From an uncultured Oscillospiraceae bacterium (lineage in GTDB: Bacteria; Bacillota_A; Clostridia; Oscillospirales; Oscillospiraceae): a stretch of 34,071 nucleotides of DNA. Location of the stretch: positions 1-34,071 of the forward strand of contig CAJTTS010000031.1 of the NCBI GenBank assembly GCA_910579155.1, given 5' to 3'. Below, piece after piece: positions 7,721 through 16,160 of this stretch. The translations under genes and the position numbers were made by a program. Below the pieces are notes generated by a model that searched no databases, was not told the origin of the DNA, and saw only the letters and a program-made list of their open reading frames with translations. The first letter of the stretch is position 1; each line of letters starts with the position of its first letter.

Positions 7721-8941
7721 ATGGGGACAAGCAACAGGGCTCTGTTTCTGTTCAGCAAAGGCGTGTCGCACATCGGCACAAGGCTGTTTACCTTTGCCTT
7801 GAGCTGGTATATCCTGTCCCAGACGGGCTCCGGTCTGAGCTTCAGCGTCTCGCTGCTGGTCAACTACCTGCCGCAGATCATCTTGTCCCCGTTTGTGGGA
7901 AGCCTCAGCGACCAGACCCGCCGCCCCAACCGGATTCTCGTCCTGTGCGACCTGGCCAGCGCCGCCGTCTGCTGCCTGCCGCTGTTCCGGCTCGGCCTTG
8001 CGTCCATATATTGCACCATTTTTCTGCTGTCCGCTATTTCGGCCGTCTTCAACAACGTCATCGACACTCATCTCGTCCGCCTGGACGGGGTGGACGGTGC
8101 GCAGGCGCTAAAAAGGCTGACCTCCTCCGCCCAGCTTATCACCTACGGGGTCAACATCGCCGCCCCCTCCATTGGCGGCATTCTAATCCGCGTGCTCCCC
8201 ATCCGGATGTTCGCCGTCATCAATATTGTATCCTTTCTGCTGTCCGCCTTTGGGGAGCTGTGGCTGAAATACACCCCCCGCCGGGAGGAGCACGGACCCC
8301 GGTCCGCCAAAACCGCCCGGGGAAGCAGGAGGGCCGTGCTCTCCTATATGTTCGGGCAGCGCAATCTGCGGACATTTTTTCTCGCCGACAGCCTGGGCAA
8401 TTTCTGCGTCAGCGCCGGCATCAGCGTGGCACTCCCCCTGATCGTCACCACCACGCTGGGCATTTCCTCCGCCGGGTACGGGCTGATCTCAAGCAGCCTC
8501 TCCGCCGGTTCGGTGGCCTGCGCGTTGTGGCGGGTGAAATCCCCCGGCAGCAGCCGCCTGCGATACCCTTTCCTGAAGTTGGGGCTCGTCGGCTGCTGCA
8601 TGCTGCTCCTGGCGCTCACGGCGTGGCTCCCCAGCCACCCCCTCTGGTCGGTGGCCGCCCTGTGCCTGGCCATGTTTTTCACCGGATGGCTGTCTGTGGA
8701 CATCAACATCCAGGTCAAAACGGCCCTCCAGCTTTTTATTGACCCGGCTTATCTCGGAAAGGTTCTGGGCGTGTCCACGTCCATCTCCTACGTTTTGATC
8801 CCGCTGTCGCTGGTCATCGCGGGAGGGATGTCGGAGCTATGGCCTTCGTTTACCCTGCCCTTGGCAAACGGGCTTTTGCTGATCGCCGTCCTCGTTCTTC
8901 TGTGGTGCGCGGAGCGCCCGGAGGCCCATGACGAATCATAA
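7721..8941 (+). CDS. MFS transporter, EntS/MFS_3-like
   Basis: A 406-aa polytopic protein with about twelve hydrophobic helices. The N-terminus ALFLFSKGVSHIGTRLFTFALSWYIL and the loop-2 motif SPFVGSLSDQTRRPNRILVLCDL match the MFS_3 group of drug or siderophore exporters (family knowledge). A cytoplasmic charged loop (PRREEHGPRSAKTARGSRR, near residue 190) divides the two halves. Such proteins use proton gradients to expel small molecules; the substrate is not deducible here. A GGGGAGG site precedes the ATG. It is convergent with the aminotransferase gene and shares its terminator. Confidence 0.88.
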   Translation: MGTSNRALFLFSKGVSHIGTRLFTFALSWYILSQTGSGLSFSVSLLVNYLPQIILSPFVGSLSDQTRRPNRILVLCDLASAAVCCLPLFRLGLASIYCTIFLLSAISAVFNNVIDTHLVRLDGVDGAQALKRLTSSAQLITYGVNIAAPSIGGILIRVLPIRMFAVINIVSFLLSAFGELWLKYTPRREEHGPRSAKTARGSRRAVLSYMFGQRNLRTFFLADSLGNFCVSAGISVALPLIVTTTLGISSAGYGLISSSLSAGSVACALWRVKSPGSSRLRYPFLKLGLVGCCMLLLALTAWLPSHPLWSVAALCLAMFFTGWLSVDINIQVKTALQLFIDPAYLGKVLGVSTSISYVLIPLSLVIAGGMSELWPSFTLPLANGLLLIAVLVLLWCAERPEAHDES

Positions 8942-8985
8942 AACGGAGCGCGGTTCCCGCCCCAGGCGGAAGCCGCGCTCCGTTT
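8941..8985 (+). terminator. Bidirectional terminator between MFS and aminotransferase genes
   Basis: A perfect 13-bp stem (8941-8953 with 8973-8985) continues inward through CCGCC/GGCGG to a total of about 21 bp with a 3-nt loop. The arms end in AAA/TTT on both strands. It starts at the last base of the MFS stop codon. Confidence 0.85.
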
Positions 8986-9028
8986 GTCTTCCAGCCTCTT
9001 TTCCCTGCGATACCATCCTCCTACGCAA

Positions 9029-10324
9029 TCAGTGGACGGTCTCTTCCCCCAGCAGCTTGTCGATGGATACCAGCTTGACGCAGAGGGTAAAAATCTCCAT
9101 GGCCGTCCGCAAGTCCTCCTGGGACGGATAGGTGGGGGCAATCCGGATATTGCTGTCGTGGGGGTCCTTGCCGTAAGGATAGGTCGCGCCCGCCCCGGTC
9201 ATCACCACGCCCGCCTTTTTCGCCTTGGCCACGATGGCCTTCGCGCAGCCGTCCAAAGAGTCAAAGGAGATAAAGTACCCTCCCTTGGGCGTGGTCCACG
9301 TCCCGATCTCCAGGCCGTCCAGCTCACTCTCCAGCATGCCGGTCACAATCTCAAACTTGGGGCGGAGGATATCCGCATGAAGGCGCATATGCTCCACCAG
9401 GCCATGGATATCGCCGAAAAACCGCACGTGGCGGAGCTGGTTCACCTTGTCGTGTCCGATGGTCTGGATGGCCAATTGCTTCTTGATATCCTCCATGTTG
9501 TTGGGCGAGGTGGCGATAGCCGCCAGTCCGGAGCCGGGGAAGCTGATCTTGGAGGTGGAGGCAAACTTATACACCAGGTCCGGGTTCCCCGCCCGTTTGC
9601 ACTCCGCCAGGATTTCAATCAGGTGGTCCTGGTCCCGGTCATACAGGTGGTGGACACCGTAGGCGTTGTCCCAGTAAATGCGGAAGTCCTTGGCCGCCGG
9701 CTTCAGCCGGGCAAACCGGCGCACCGTATCGTCCGAGTAGGAGATCCCCTGGGGGTTGGAGTATTTGGGCACGCACCAGATGCCCTTGACGGCCTCGTCG
9801 GAGGACACCAGTTCCTCCACCATGTCCATATCCGGCCCGGTGGGCGTCATGGGCACGTTAATCATCTCGATGCCGAAATACTGGGTGATGGCGAAATGGC
9901 GGTCGTATCCCGGCACGGGGCACAGAAATTTCACCTTGTCCAGCTTGCACCAGGGGGTGCTCCCCATCACGCCGTGGGTCATGGAGCGGGAAATGGTATC
10001 GTACATGACGTTCAAGCTGGAATTCCCGTAAATGATGATGCTGTCGATGGGGTTTTCCATCATATCGCCGATCAGTTCCCTGGCCTCTTTGATGCCGTCC
10101 AGAATCCCGTAGTTTCGGCAGTCGGTGCCGTCCTCGCATGTCAGGTCGTCGTTGCTGCTCAGCACGTCCATCATCCCCATGGACAGGTCCAACTGCTCGG
10201 TGCAGGGCTTTCCCCTGGCCATATTCAAACTCAGGCCCTTTCCCTGGTACTCCTTATATTTGGCCTTCAGTTCAACCTTCAGGCTTTTCAGCTCTTCTTT
10301 GGTCATTTCCGCATACGGCTTCAT
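9029..10324 (-). CDS. PLP-dependent class I aminotransferase (Asp_aminotransf/AspB4-like)
   Basis: A 431-aa fold-type I PLP enzyme, matching the aspartate aminotransferase subgroup (PF12897-like) rather than the common AspC type. Features: GNSSLNVMYD at residues 100-109 for cofactor phosphate, SNPQG at 189-193, DNAYG at 219-223, the Schiff-base lysine 259 in FASTSKISFPGSG, and a substrate-carboxylate arginine in SNIRIAPTYP near the C-terminus. It probably transfers the amino group between an amino acid such as aspartate and 2-oxoglutarate in the cytosol. The start MKPYAEMTKEEL at 10324 has AAGGAG; an in-frame ATG at 10363 is not needed. It has its own promoter and terminator. Confidence 0.92.
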   Translation of the reverse strand: MKPYAEMTKEELKSLKVELKAKYKEYQGKGLSLNMARGKPCTEQLDLSMGMMDVLSSNDDLTCEDGTDCRNYGILDGIKEARELIGDMMENPIDSIIIYGNSSLNVMYDTISRSMTHGVMGSTPWCKLDKVKFLCPVPGYDRHFAITQYFGIEMINVPMTPTGPDMDMVEELVSSDEAVKGIWCVPKYSNPQGISYSDDTVRRFARLKPAAKDFRIYWDNAYGVHHLYDRDQDHLIEILAECKRAGNPDLVYKFASTSKISFPGSGLAAIATSPNNMEDIKKQLAIQTIGHDKVNQLRHVRFFGDIHGLVEHMRLHADILRPKFEIVTGMLESELDGLEIGTWTTPKGGYFISFDSLDGCAKAIVAKAKKAGVVMTGAGATYPYGKDPHDSNIRIAPTYPSQEDLRTAMEIFTLCVKLVSIDKLLGEETVH

Positions 10325-10368
10325 TTTGTTCTCCTTTCGGTGTGAGACATTGTCCATCGCCACTATTA

Positions 10369-10397
10369 TTTATATCGCATTTTCGGGATTTGTGCAA
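10369..10397 (-). promoter_or_regulatory. Promoter of the aminotransferase gene
   Basis: On the minus strand TTGCAC (10397-10392), a 17-nt spacer and TATAAA (10374-10369) lie about 45 nt before the ATG. Confidence 0.7.
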
Positions 10398-10489
10398 GCT
10401 CTTTACGCCCCACTTGCAATATTTTTATAGGCGGCGGGATAAGTGGTCGGATTTATCGGATATTCGGTCGGCCCGTTTCACCGGAACTG

Positions 10490-10498
10490 TGCTATAAT
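10490..10498 (+). promoter_or_regulatory. Extended -10 promoter of the radical SAM operon
   Basis: TGCTATAAT is an extended -10 element with a perfect TATAAT hexamer. No matching -35 is seen 17 nt upstream. The GTG start of the first radical SAM gene is 51 nt downstream. Confidence 0.65.
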
Positions 10499-10548
10499 AT
10501 CGGCAGGCGCCACATCCGCGCAATGTTTGCCGAGAAGGAGGGGTCCCC

Positions 10549-11451
10549 GTGAAGGTATCCTCATTTTTGTACCTCGCCCGCTTTGGCGTGCGGTCCATTC
10601 TGCTCCGGAAAAGCGACCCCATCCTGGGCACCATCATCCTCACGGACCGGTGCAACCTCCACTGCAAGCACTGTTCCGTCAATAACATCACGGCGGTCCT
10701 CCACCCCTACCGGCAGCTCCGGGACGAGATGGAGCAGCTTTACGGAATGGGCGTGCGCATCCTGTTTTTCTGCGGCGGCGAAACCTTCCTGTGGAGCGAC
10801 GGCGACAAAACCCTCCGCGACCTGGTAATTGAGGCCAAGCGGATGGGGTTTTTGATCGTCAACGTGGTCACCAACGGCACCTTCCCCCTGGACCTGCCCG
10901 AGGCGGACCTGATCCTATTAAGCCTGGACGGGGACCAGGAGCAGCACAACGCCATCCGGGGCGACACCTACGACCTGATTTTTGAAAACATCCGCCACGC
11001 CACCGCGGACAACATCTGCTTTTATATGGCCGTCAACCAGATCAACAAGGACGCCATCCCGGCGGTCTGCGCCGCCGCCCGGGACACCGAGCACGTCCGG
11101 GCCGTGTCCTTCAACTTCCACACCCCCTACCCGGACACGGAGGGACTGTCCCTGTCCAGCAGGGAGAAGGCCGTCTGCTGCCAAACCATCGCCGAGATGA
11201 TGGACCAGGGCGCGCCGGTATTCAACCTGAAAAGCGCCTTCCCCTACCTCATCCACAACAGCTTCCCAACCCCCTGCCGCCAGTGCGTGGTGATGGAAAA
11301 CGGCAAGCTCAGCACCTGCGGGCGGTGCATCGACGTACCAGGCCTGTGTGATCGGTGCGGCTACTTTTTTGTGGCGGAGTACACTCTGCTGTTTCGCGGG
11401 AACCTGCGGATCATCGCTGAAATGCTGAGGACCTACCTCAAATATATTTAG
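10549..11451 (+). CDS. Radical SAM protein with three C-terminal CxxC pairs
   Basis: A 300-aa radical SAM enzyme. The SAM-binding 4Fe-4S motif is Cys35-x3-Cys39-x2-Cys42 in DRCNLHCKHC, followed by the GGE-type motif FFCGGETFLW. The C-terminus holds six cysteines in three CxxC pairs (243/246, 257/260, 267/270), a SPASM-like site that may carry an auxiliary iron-sulfur cluster. It ends in an amphipathic tail (LLFRGNLRIIAEMLRTYLKYI). A GTG start follows AAGGAGG. The next gene, also radical SAM, begins 9 nt after the stop, so the two likely work together. The substrate is unknown; peptide or cofactor modification is possible, but no precursor peptide gene was found next to it. Confidence 0.88.
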   Translation: MKVSSFLYLARFGVRSILLRKSDPILGTIILTDRCNLHCKHCSVNNITAVLHPYRQLRDEMEQLYGMGVRILFFCGGETFLWSDGDKTLRDLVIEAKRMGFLIVNVVTNGTFPLDLPEADLILLSLDGDQEQHNAIRGDTYDLIFENIRHATADNICFYMAVNQINKDAIPAVCAAARDTEHVRAVSFNFHTPYPDTEGLSLSSREKAVCCQTIAEMMDQGAPVFNLKSAFPYLIHNSFPTPCRQCVVMENGKLSTCGRCIDVPGLCDRCGYFFVAEYTLLFRGNLRIIAEMLRTYLKYI

Positions 11452-11460
11452 GAGCGCCCC

Positions 11461-12711
11461 ATGAGTATCGTCACCAATCTGACCAGAATGTGGCTGACCC
11501 GGTCCGTCAAGCCCTTCCTCTTCCGAAATGAATACGACCAGTCCCTGCCCTTCGCCCAATGCCAAGAGTTGGGGCTCTACGTCCATATCCCCTTCTGCAA
11601 GCGGCTGTGCTCCTTCTGCCCCTACTGCAAGGAGGTCTATTCTCCCCAGCGGTGCGGCCGCTATCTGGACGCCCTGATCCGGGAGATTCACCTGGTGGGC
11701 GGGCAATACCCGCAGAAGAAGCAGGCCACCAGCCTGTACTTTGGCGGCGGAACGCCCGCTTTGGCCGAGGGCCGTCTGGGCGACATCATCGCCGCCCTGG
11801 AGCAACACTTCGTGATCACCCAGGGCGTGGGCGTGGAGCTCCATCCGGACAACGTAACGGTCCCCACGCTGCGGACGCTGAAGGCCGCCGGGGTCACCAA
11901 GCTCAGTATCGGCGTGCAGTCCTTTCAGGAAAAGTATCAGCGCGTCCTGGGCCGGACGGCGCCGGACCGCCCCGCCATGGCGGAGGCCCTGGCCCAGGTT
12001 CCCTTTGAGACAGTGTCCATGGACTTTATCTTCGCCCTGCCCGGCCAGACCTTCGATGATCTGAGGGCCGATCTCGACGCCGCCTTCCAAAGCGGCGCGA
12101 ACCACGTGGCCATTTATCCGTTCATCGACTTCTCCTTCGCCTCCAGCGGCATTCCGGTCATGGGCAAGCGGGAAAAACGGGTCCTGCTGGATCAGATCAC
12201 CCGCTACTGCCTGGACCAGGGCCATACCCGCACCTCCATCTGGACCTTTTCCAGCGGGGACGCGGGCTATTCCTCCATGATCCGGGACAACTTCCTGGGC
12301 TTCGGCTGCTCCGCCACCACGCTCCTGCAAGACCAGTTCAAGATCAACACCTTCGACCTGGACGAATACTGCAAGCGAATCGACGGCGGGGCCCTCCCCA
12401 CCGCGCTGACCCTCCGCTTCACCCCCCGGCAGCGGATGGTCTACTACCTGTTCTGGACGGCCTACACCACCAGGGTGGACGCCGGGGCGTTTGAGCGCCT
12501 CTTCGGCGTCCCCCTCAAGAAGATGTACGGTTTCGAGCTGTGGCTTGCCCAGCGCCTGGGCTTTGTCATCCGGCGGGACGGCGTGTATGAGATGACGCTG
12601 AACGGCGCATTTTACTACCACCATTTTGAGCAGTTCTACACCCTGTCCTATATCGACAAAATGTGGGGGCTGCTGCGCCAGGAGGCCTTTCCCGATGGCA
12701 TGGAGCTTTGA
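11461..12711 (+). CDS. HemW/HemN-like radical SAM protein
   Basis: A 416-aa protein of the coproporphyrinogen dehydrogenase-like (HemN/HemW) radical SAM group. Seen are YVHIPFCKRLCSFCPYC (Cys46, 50, 53 and 56), SLYFGGGTPA at 91-100, ELHPDNV, SIGVQSFQ, and the FALPGQTFDDL motif typical of HemW. The C-terminal winged part (TRVDAGAFERLFGVPL to YEMTLNG) is like HemN_C. HemW proteins are heme chaperones and HemN is an oxidase of coproporphyrinogen III. No other heme gene is nearby, so neither role is assured. It is co-transcribed with the radical SAM gene upstream and ends at a strong terminator. Confidence 0.88.
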   Translation: MSIVTNLTRMWLTRSVKPFLFRNEYDQSLPFAQCQELGLYVHIPFCKRLCSFCPYCKEVYSPQRCGRYLDALIREIHLVGGQYPQKKQATSLYFGGGTPALAEGRLGDIIAALEQHFVITQGVGVELHPDNVTVPTLRTLKAAGVTKLSIGVQSFQEKYQRVLGRTAPDRPAMAEALAQVPFETVSMDFIFALPGQTFDDLRADLDAAFQSGANHVAIYPFIDFSFASSGIPVMGKREKRVLLDQITRYCLDQGHTRTSIWTFSSGDAGYSSMIRDNFLGFGCSATTLLQDQFKINTFDLDEYCKRIDGGALPTALTLRFTPRQRMVYYLFWTAYTTRVDAGAFERLFGVPLKKMYGFELWLAQRLGFVIRRDGVYEMTLNGAFYYHHFEQFYTLSYIDKMWGLLRQEAFPDGMEL

Positions 12712-12727
12712 ACCCGTTCGCAGCCCC

Positions 12728-12764
12728 AATTCTCTGATTTCCGGAGAAATCAGAGAATTTTTTT
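12728..12764 (+). terminator. Terminator of the radical SAM operon
   Basis: A perfect 14-bp stem (12728-12741 with 12746-12759), loop CGGA, then a run of seven T from 12758: a textbook rho-independent terminator 16 nt after the stop codon. Confidence 0.95.
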
Positions 12765-12811
12765 GCATTCCTTCCGCTTTGCAAACCCGGCTTCCAAAAA
12801 ATGCACGGTCC

Positions 12812-12854
12812 TTGTAAAGAAATGTATTGCATTTTGCTTTACAAATGATATAAT
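12812..12854 (+). promoter_or_regulatory. Promoter and palindromic operator of the RelB-like gene
   Basis: TTGCAT (12827-12832), a 16-nt spacer and TATAAT (12849-12854) form the promoter. TTGTAAA (12812-12818) and TTTACAA (12838-12844) are a perfect 7-bp inverted repeat around the -35, with AAATG/CATTT nested inside (12820-12834). Such dyads are bound by RelB/DinJ-type ribbon-helix-helix dimers, so autoregulation is likely. Confidence 0.75.
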
Positions 12855-12882
12855 AAAAGATGTACAAAAGGAGGTGGCGTTC

Positions 12883-13947
12883 ATGGCGCAGGTTATGGTC
12901 AATTTTCGCATCGACGAAGATGTCAAAAGGGACATGGAGCAGGCTTGCCGGGAGATGGGGCTGAGCATGACGGCCGCCTTCACCATTTTCGCAAAAAAAG
13001 TGGGCAAAGAAAAGCGGATTCCCTTTGAGATTACGGCGGAGCCCCACGGCCCGGAGCCGTACCGACGGCAGCGTTCTCTTGGACCGGTCAGGCAAACGCA
13101 GGAGGGGGAGACGCCGGCGCTCCCACGCAAGCAGGAGCGGCTGGAGCGGTTGTGCGCCGATATCCGGCGGTCGCTGACAGATATCCACACCGCCATCCCC
13201 TCCTCTATCACGGGGCTCTCCATGGAGCGCATCCGGCTGCTGTGCGGCGACCAGCTCAAGGATAAGCTTACGGCGGTCTCCGCCGCCTCCGGGGCTCTGT
13301 TTTCCGCCAGAAACGCCGAGGCGCTGCGGAAAAAGGACCTGCGCGTCCTGGACGAGTATCTGGACGGCCTGTCGGCCATCGGGTCGGAGCTTCTGGATTT
13401 GGAGCGCACCCTAATCCCCGCCATGAAATCGTGGCGCGGGTCAGATTCCGGCGGCTTTGAGCCCTATGAGCAGCGGCTCTCCGCAGTTTCCCAGCAATTT
13501 GACGGCCTGGACTCCATTATGCAGCGCTTTTTGCGCTCAACCGCCTGCGACAGCGGCGCCCGCGCCGTCACGGCGCACATCCGGCAAGCCGCCGCGCCGG
13601 TGGAAACCGCCTACGTCCTGTCGGCGCTGGACAGCCTGGAGGCGTTGATTCTCCGCCACTACGATTCCCTGGACGGCCAGACAACAGCCCGCCTGGAGTC
13701 CGACTACCTCCAGACGCTGGAGCTGACCCTGCAGGAGCTGGCCCGGGTTGAGGAGGAATCTGGGGACGTGAGCGCGAAGGCCGCGCTCTGCCTGCGGGTC
13801 GTCAACGTGCTGTCCCAGGTGATTTCCGACGGTGCGCGGGCCCGGCGGGAGTGGGGCGAGCGGAGCCTGGAGGCGGAGGTCACCGCCCTGGAGCGCCTCG
13901 CCGCCATGCGCGGGGACGCCGGGGGCGGCATGAAGCCGGAGGGCTGA
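12883..13947 (+). CDS. RelB/DinJ-like antitoxin domain fused to a long helical region
   Basis: Residues 1-50 (MAQVMVNFRIDEDVKRDMEQ, GLSMTAAFTIFAKKVGKEKRIPFEI) closely follow the RelB/DinJ antitoxin pattern: a ribbon strand, two helices, and the KRIPFE end. Antitoxins of this family are about 85-100 aa; this protein is 354 aa. After a Pro/Arg-rich linker, residues about 85-345 are almost wholly predicted helix with heptad-like Leu/Ala spacing and no recognised domain. No YafQ/RelE-type toxin gene is adjacent. A perfect AAAGGAGG site supports the ATG at 12883. The protein probably binds its own palindromic promoter; the role of the helical region is unknown. A flotillin gene follows. Confidence 0.8.
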   Translation: MAQVMVNFRIDEDVKRDMEQACREMGLSMTAAFTIFAKKVGKEKRIPFEITAEPHGPEPYRRQRSLGPVRQTQEGETPALPRKQERLERLCADIRRSLTDIHTAIPSSITGLSMERIRLLCGDQLKDKLTAVSAASGALFSARNAEALRKKDLRVLDEYLDGLSAIGSELLDLERTLIPAMKSWRGSDSGGFEPYEQRLSAVSQQFDGLDSIMQRFLRSTACDSGARAVTAHIRQAAAPVETAYVLSALDSLEALILRHYDSLDGQTTARLESDYLQTLELTLQELARVEEESGDVSAKAALCLRVVNVLSQVISDGARARREWGERSLEAEVTALERLAAMRGDAGGGMKPEG

Positions 13948-13956
13948 AAAAAATTC

Positions 13957-13995
13957 CAAGCCGTCGGGAAGCAGCCCCTCTGTCCCGGCTTGTTT
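13957..13995 (+). terminator. Weak terminator-like hairpin before flotillin
   Basis: CAAGCC (13957-13962) plus GGGA pair with TCCC plus GGCTTG (13987-13992), with a 3-nt bulge and a 13-nt loop, followed by TTTGAT. It may end transcription only in part, allowing read-through into flotillin. Confidence 0.45.
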
Positions 13996-14044
13996 GATAT
14001 ATAGAGAGAACGCTGTTATGTCAAATTTGAAAGGAGGAGTCCCC

Positions 14045-15559
14045 ATGCCGCTTGACTACATTATCAACGCACTTCCCATCATTGCTGTCGTCGTGATTGT
14101 CCTCATCATCATTATGATGGGCTATGTCAAGGCCCCGCCCGACCAGGCGTACATCATTTCCGGCCTGAAAAAGGAAAGCAAGGTGCTCATCGGCCGGGCC
14201 GGAATCCGCGTCCCGTTCCTGGAGCGCATGGACCGGCTGTATCTGGGCCAGATGACGGTGGATATCAAGACCGAGCAGTCCGTTCCCACCAGCGACTTCA
14301 TCAACGTCAATGTGGACGCTGTGGCCAAGGTCCGCATCTCCCCCCACGCCGAGGGCATCAAGCTGGCGGCCAAAAACTTCCTGAACAAGCGCCCGGAGGA
14401 GATCACCCGCGACCTCCAGGATTCCCTCCAGGGCAATATGCGTGAGATCATTGGCACGCTGTCCCTCAAGGAGATCAACACCGACCGGGACTCCTTCTCC
14501 GACCAAGTGATGCAGAAGGCCAGCAAGGACATGGATAAGCTGGGCATCGAAATTCTCTCCTGCAACATCCAGAACGTCACCGACGAAAACGGTCTGATTA
14601 AAGACCTGGGCGCCGACAACACCAGCCTCATCAAGAAAAACGCCGCCATCGCCAAGGCCCAGGCCGACCGCGACATCGCCATCGCCCAGGCGGAGGCGGA
14701 GCGGGAGTCCAACGAGGCCCGGGTCCAGGCGGACACCCAGATCGCCCAGAAGCAGACCGAACTGGAAATCCGCCGGGCCGAGCTGAAGATCATGGCCGAC
14801 GGCAAAAAAGCGGAGGCCGACGCCGCCTATGAAATCCAGAGCCAGGAGCAGCGCAAGAGCATCGAGACGGCCACCGTCAACGCGGAAATCGCCAAGACCC
14901 AGCGTCAGGCCGAGTTGAAGCAGTACGAGGTCGAGGTGGAAAAGCAGAAGCTGGAGGCGGAGATCCGCGCCAAGGCAGACGCCGAGCGCTACCGCCAGCA
15001 GCAGGAGTCCGAGGCCGCGCTCTTCAAGCGCCAGAAGGACGCCGAGGCGTCCCGCTACGAGCAGGAGCAGAAGGCCCAGGCGGAAATGAAAATCGCTGAG
15101 GCCCAGCGGTTCACCAAGGAACAGGAGGCGGAGGGCATCGCCGCCGTCGGCAAGGCGGAGGCCGAGGCCATCCGCGCCAAGGCCCTGGCCGAGGCCGAGG
15201 GCATCGACAAGAAGGCGGAGGCCATGAAGAAGTACGGCGAAGCCGCCGTTATTGAGATGGTCATGCAGGCCCTGCCCGAGATCGCCAAGTACGTGGCCGA
15301 GCCCCTGTCCAAGGTGGACAAAATCACCATGTACGGCGAGGGCAACAGCGCCAAGCTGCTGGAGGACATCATCACCGGCACCTCCCAGGTCACCGAGGGC
15401 ATCACCCGGAGCATGGGCATCGACGTCAAATCCCTGGTGGCCGGTATGCTGGGCGGCAAGCTGGCCGCCGGGGGAGAGGATAAAACCATCGTCATTCAGG
15501 CCCCGTCCCCCTCGGATCAGGCCGGAGCCGGTCTCGGCGAGGAAACGCAGCCCGATTAA
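14045..15559 (+). CDS. Flotillin/SPFH-domain protein
   Basis: A 504-aa membrane-associated scaffold protein. Residues about 5-28 form an N-terminal hydrophobic anchor (IIAVVVIVLIIIMMGY). An SPFH domain follows to about residue 200 (AYIISGL, VLIGRAGIRVPFLERMDRLYLGQM), then a long coiled coil with repeated Glu-Ala and AEA motifs (to about 400) and a flotillin C-terminus (VIEMVMQALPEIAKYVAEPLSKVDKITMYGEG). Flotillins organise membrane patches and protein complexes. The ATG at 14045 has AAAGGAGG; an earlier ATG at 14018 lacks one. The NfeD-type partner often next to bacterial flotillins is absent from the window. Confidence 0.93.
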   Translation: MPLDYIINALPIIAVVVIVLIIIMMGYVKAPPDQAYIISGLKKESKVLIGRAGIRVPFLERMDRLYLGQMTVDIKTEQSVPTSDFINVNVDAVAKVRISPHAEGIKLAAKNFLNKRPEEITRDLQDSLQGNMREIIGTLSLKEINTDRDSFSDQVMQKASKDMDKLGIEILSCNIQNVTDENGLIKDLGADNTSLIKKNAAIAKAQADRDIAIAQAEAERESNEARVQADTQIAQKQTELEIRRAELKIMADGKKAEADAAYEIQSQEQRKSIETATVNAEIAKTQRQAELKQYEVEVEKQKLEAEIRAKADAERYRQQQESEAALFKRQKDAEASRYEQEQKAQAEMKIAEAQRFTKEQEAEGIAAVGKAEAEAIRAKALAEAEGIDKKAEAMKKYGEAAVIEMVMQALPEIAKYVAEPLSKVDKITMYGEGNSAKLLEDIITGTSQVTEGITRSMGIDVKSLVAGMLGGKLAAGGEDKTIVIQAPSPSDQAGAGLGEETQPD

Positions 15560-15596
15560 GCGGGGCGGCGTTTCGTTGAATTGCAGCGAATGACTC

Positions 15597-15628
15597 AAGG
15601 CCCCGGAGGTCACCCTCCGGGGCCTTTT
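15597..15628 (+). terminator. Terminator of flotillin
   Basis: A perfect 13-bp stem (15597-15609 with 15614-15626), loop TCAC, then TTTT. It lies 38 nt after the flotillin stop. Confidence 0.9.
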
Positions 15629-15651
15629 CGCGCCCTTTTCTCAAATTCCTC

Positions 15652-15702
15652 TTGACAAACGGCGGAGCGGCGCTTATAATTTCAAATAGTTCAAAACAGA
15701 AC
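15652..15702 (+). promoter_or_regulatory. Consensus promoter and operator-like dyad of the MarR-TauE operon
   Basis: TTGACA (15652-15657), a 17-nt spacer and TATAAT (15675-15680) match the sigma-A consensus exactly. GTTC (15689-15692) and GAAC (15699-15702) form a short dyad just after the -10, within repeated TTCAAA words. A MarR dimer could block transcription there. Confidence 0.8.
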
Positions 15703-15719
15703 AAAAGGAGGGTCAAGCC

Positions 15720-16151
15720 ATGACGGAGACATTCTGGGACAACATCCTTCTGTTCAAGGGGGCCTACGACCAGGCCCTGGACCCGGTGGCCCAGCGCTGG
15801 TCGCTAACCCGCATGGAGCTGGACCTGCTCCTCTTCCTGGCCAATAACCCCACCCACAACACGGCGGCGGAGGCCGTCCGTCTGCGCCAGTGGACCAAAT
15901 CCCACGTGTCGTCTGCGGTCCACTCCCTCCAGGACAAGGGCCTGCTGGCTACCGCCCACCCGGAGGGCAACCGAAAAACCCTCCTGCTCACCCCTCTCCC
16001 CGCCGCCGGGGACGCCATCCGGGACGGAAAGGAGGCCCAAGGGGCTTTCTTCCGCGCCATGCGCCGGGGCTTCACCCGCTCGGAGGAGCGGGCTATAGAC
16101 GCCATCGCCGAAAAAATCTCCCGGAACCTGCGGAATATCCTGAGAAAGTGA
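15720..16151 (+). CDS. MarR-family transcriptional regulator
   Basis: A 143-aa winged-helix protein of MarR type: helical N-terminus, WSLTRMELDLLLFLANNP, recognition helix QWTKSHVSSAVHSLQDKGLL, a wing with HPEGNRKTLLLTP, and a C-terminal dimer helix. MarR proteins repress genes until a small ligand binds. It is preceded by an AAGGAGGG site and a consensus promoter with a dyad, and the TauE/SafE gene begins 9 nt after its stop. The likely task is self-control together with control of the exporter. The ligand is unknown. Confidence 0.88.
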   Translation: MTETFWDNILLFKGAYDQALDPVAQRWSLTRMELDLLLFLANNPTHNTAAEAVRLRQWTKSHVSSAVHSLQDKGLLATAHPEGNRKTLLLTPLPAAGDAIRDGKEAQGAFFRAMRRGFTRSEERAIDAIAEKISRNLRNILRK

Positions 16152-16160
16152 GGCCATTTC

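Noticed and set aside
8984..10345. 453-codon plus-strand frame
   Set aside because: Antisense to the aminotransferase, which has all active-site residues, a promoter and a ribosome site.
10918..13188. 756-codon open frame on the minus strand
   Set aside because: It is antisense to two clear radical SAM genes and a terminator; long open antisense frames are expected from the GC-rich codon use here, and it has low-complexity, His/Gly-rich content.
14021..15613. 530-codon minus-strand frame, Leu/Gly-rich
   Set aside because: It is the antisense shadow of the flotillin coiled coil (Glu/Lys/Ala codons read backwards).
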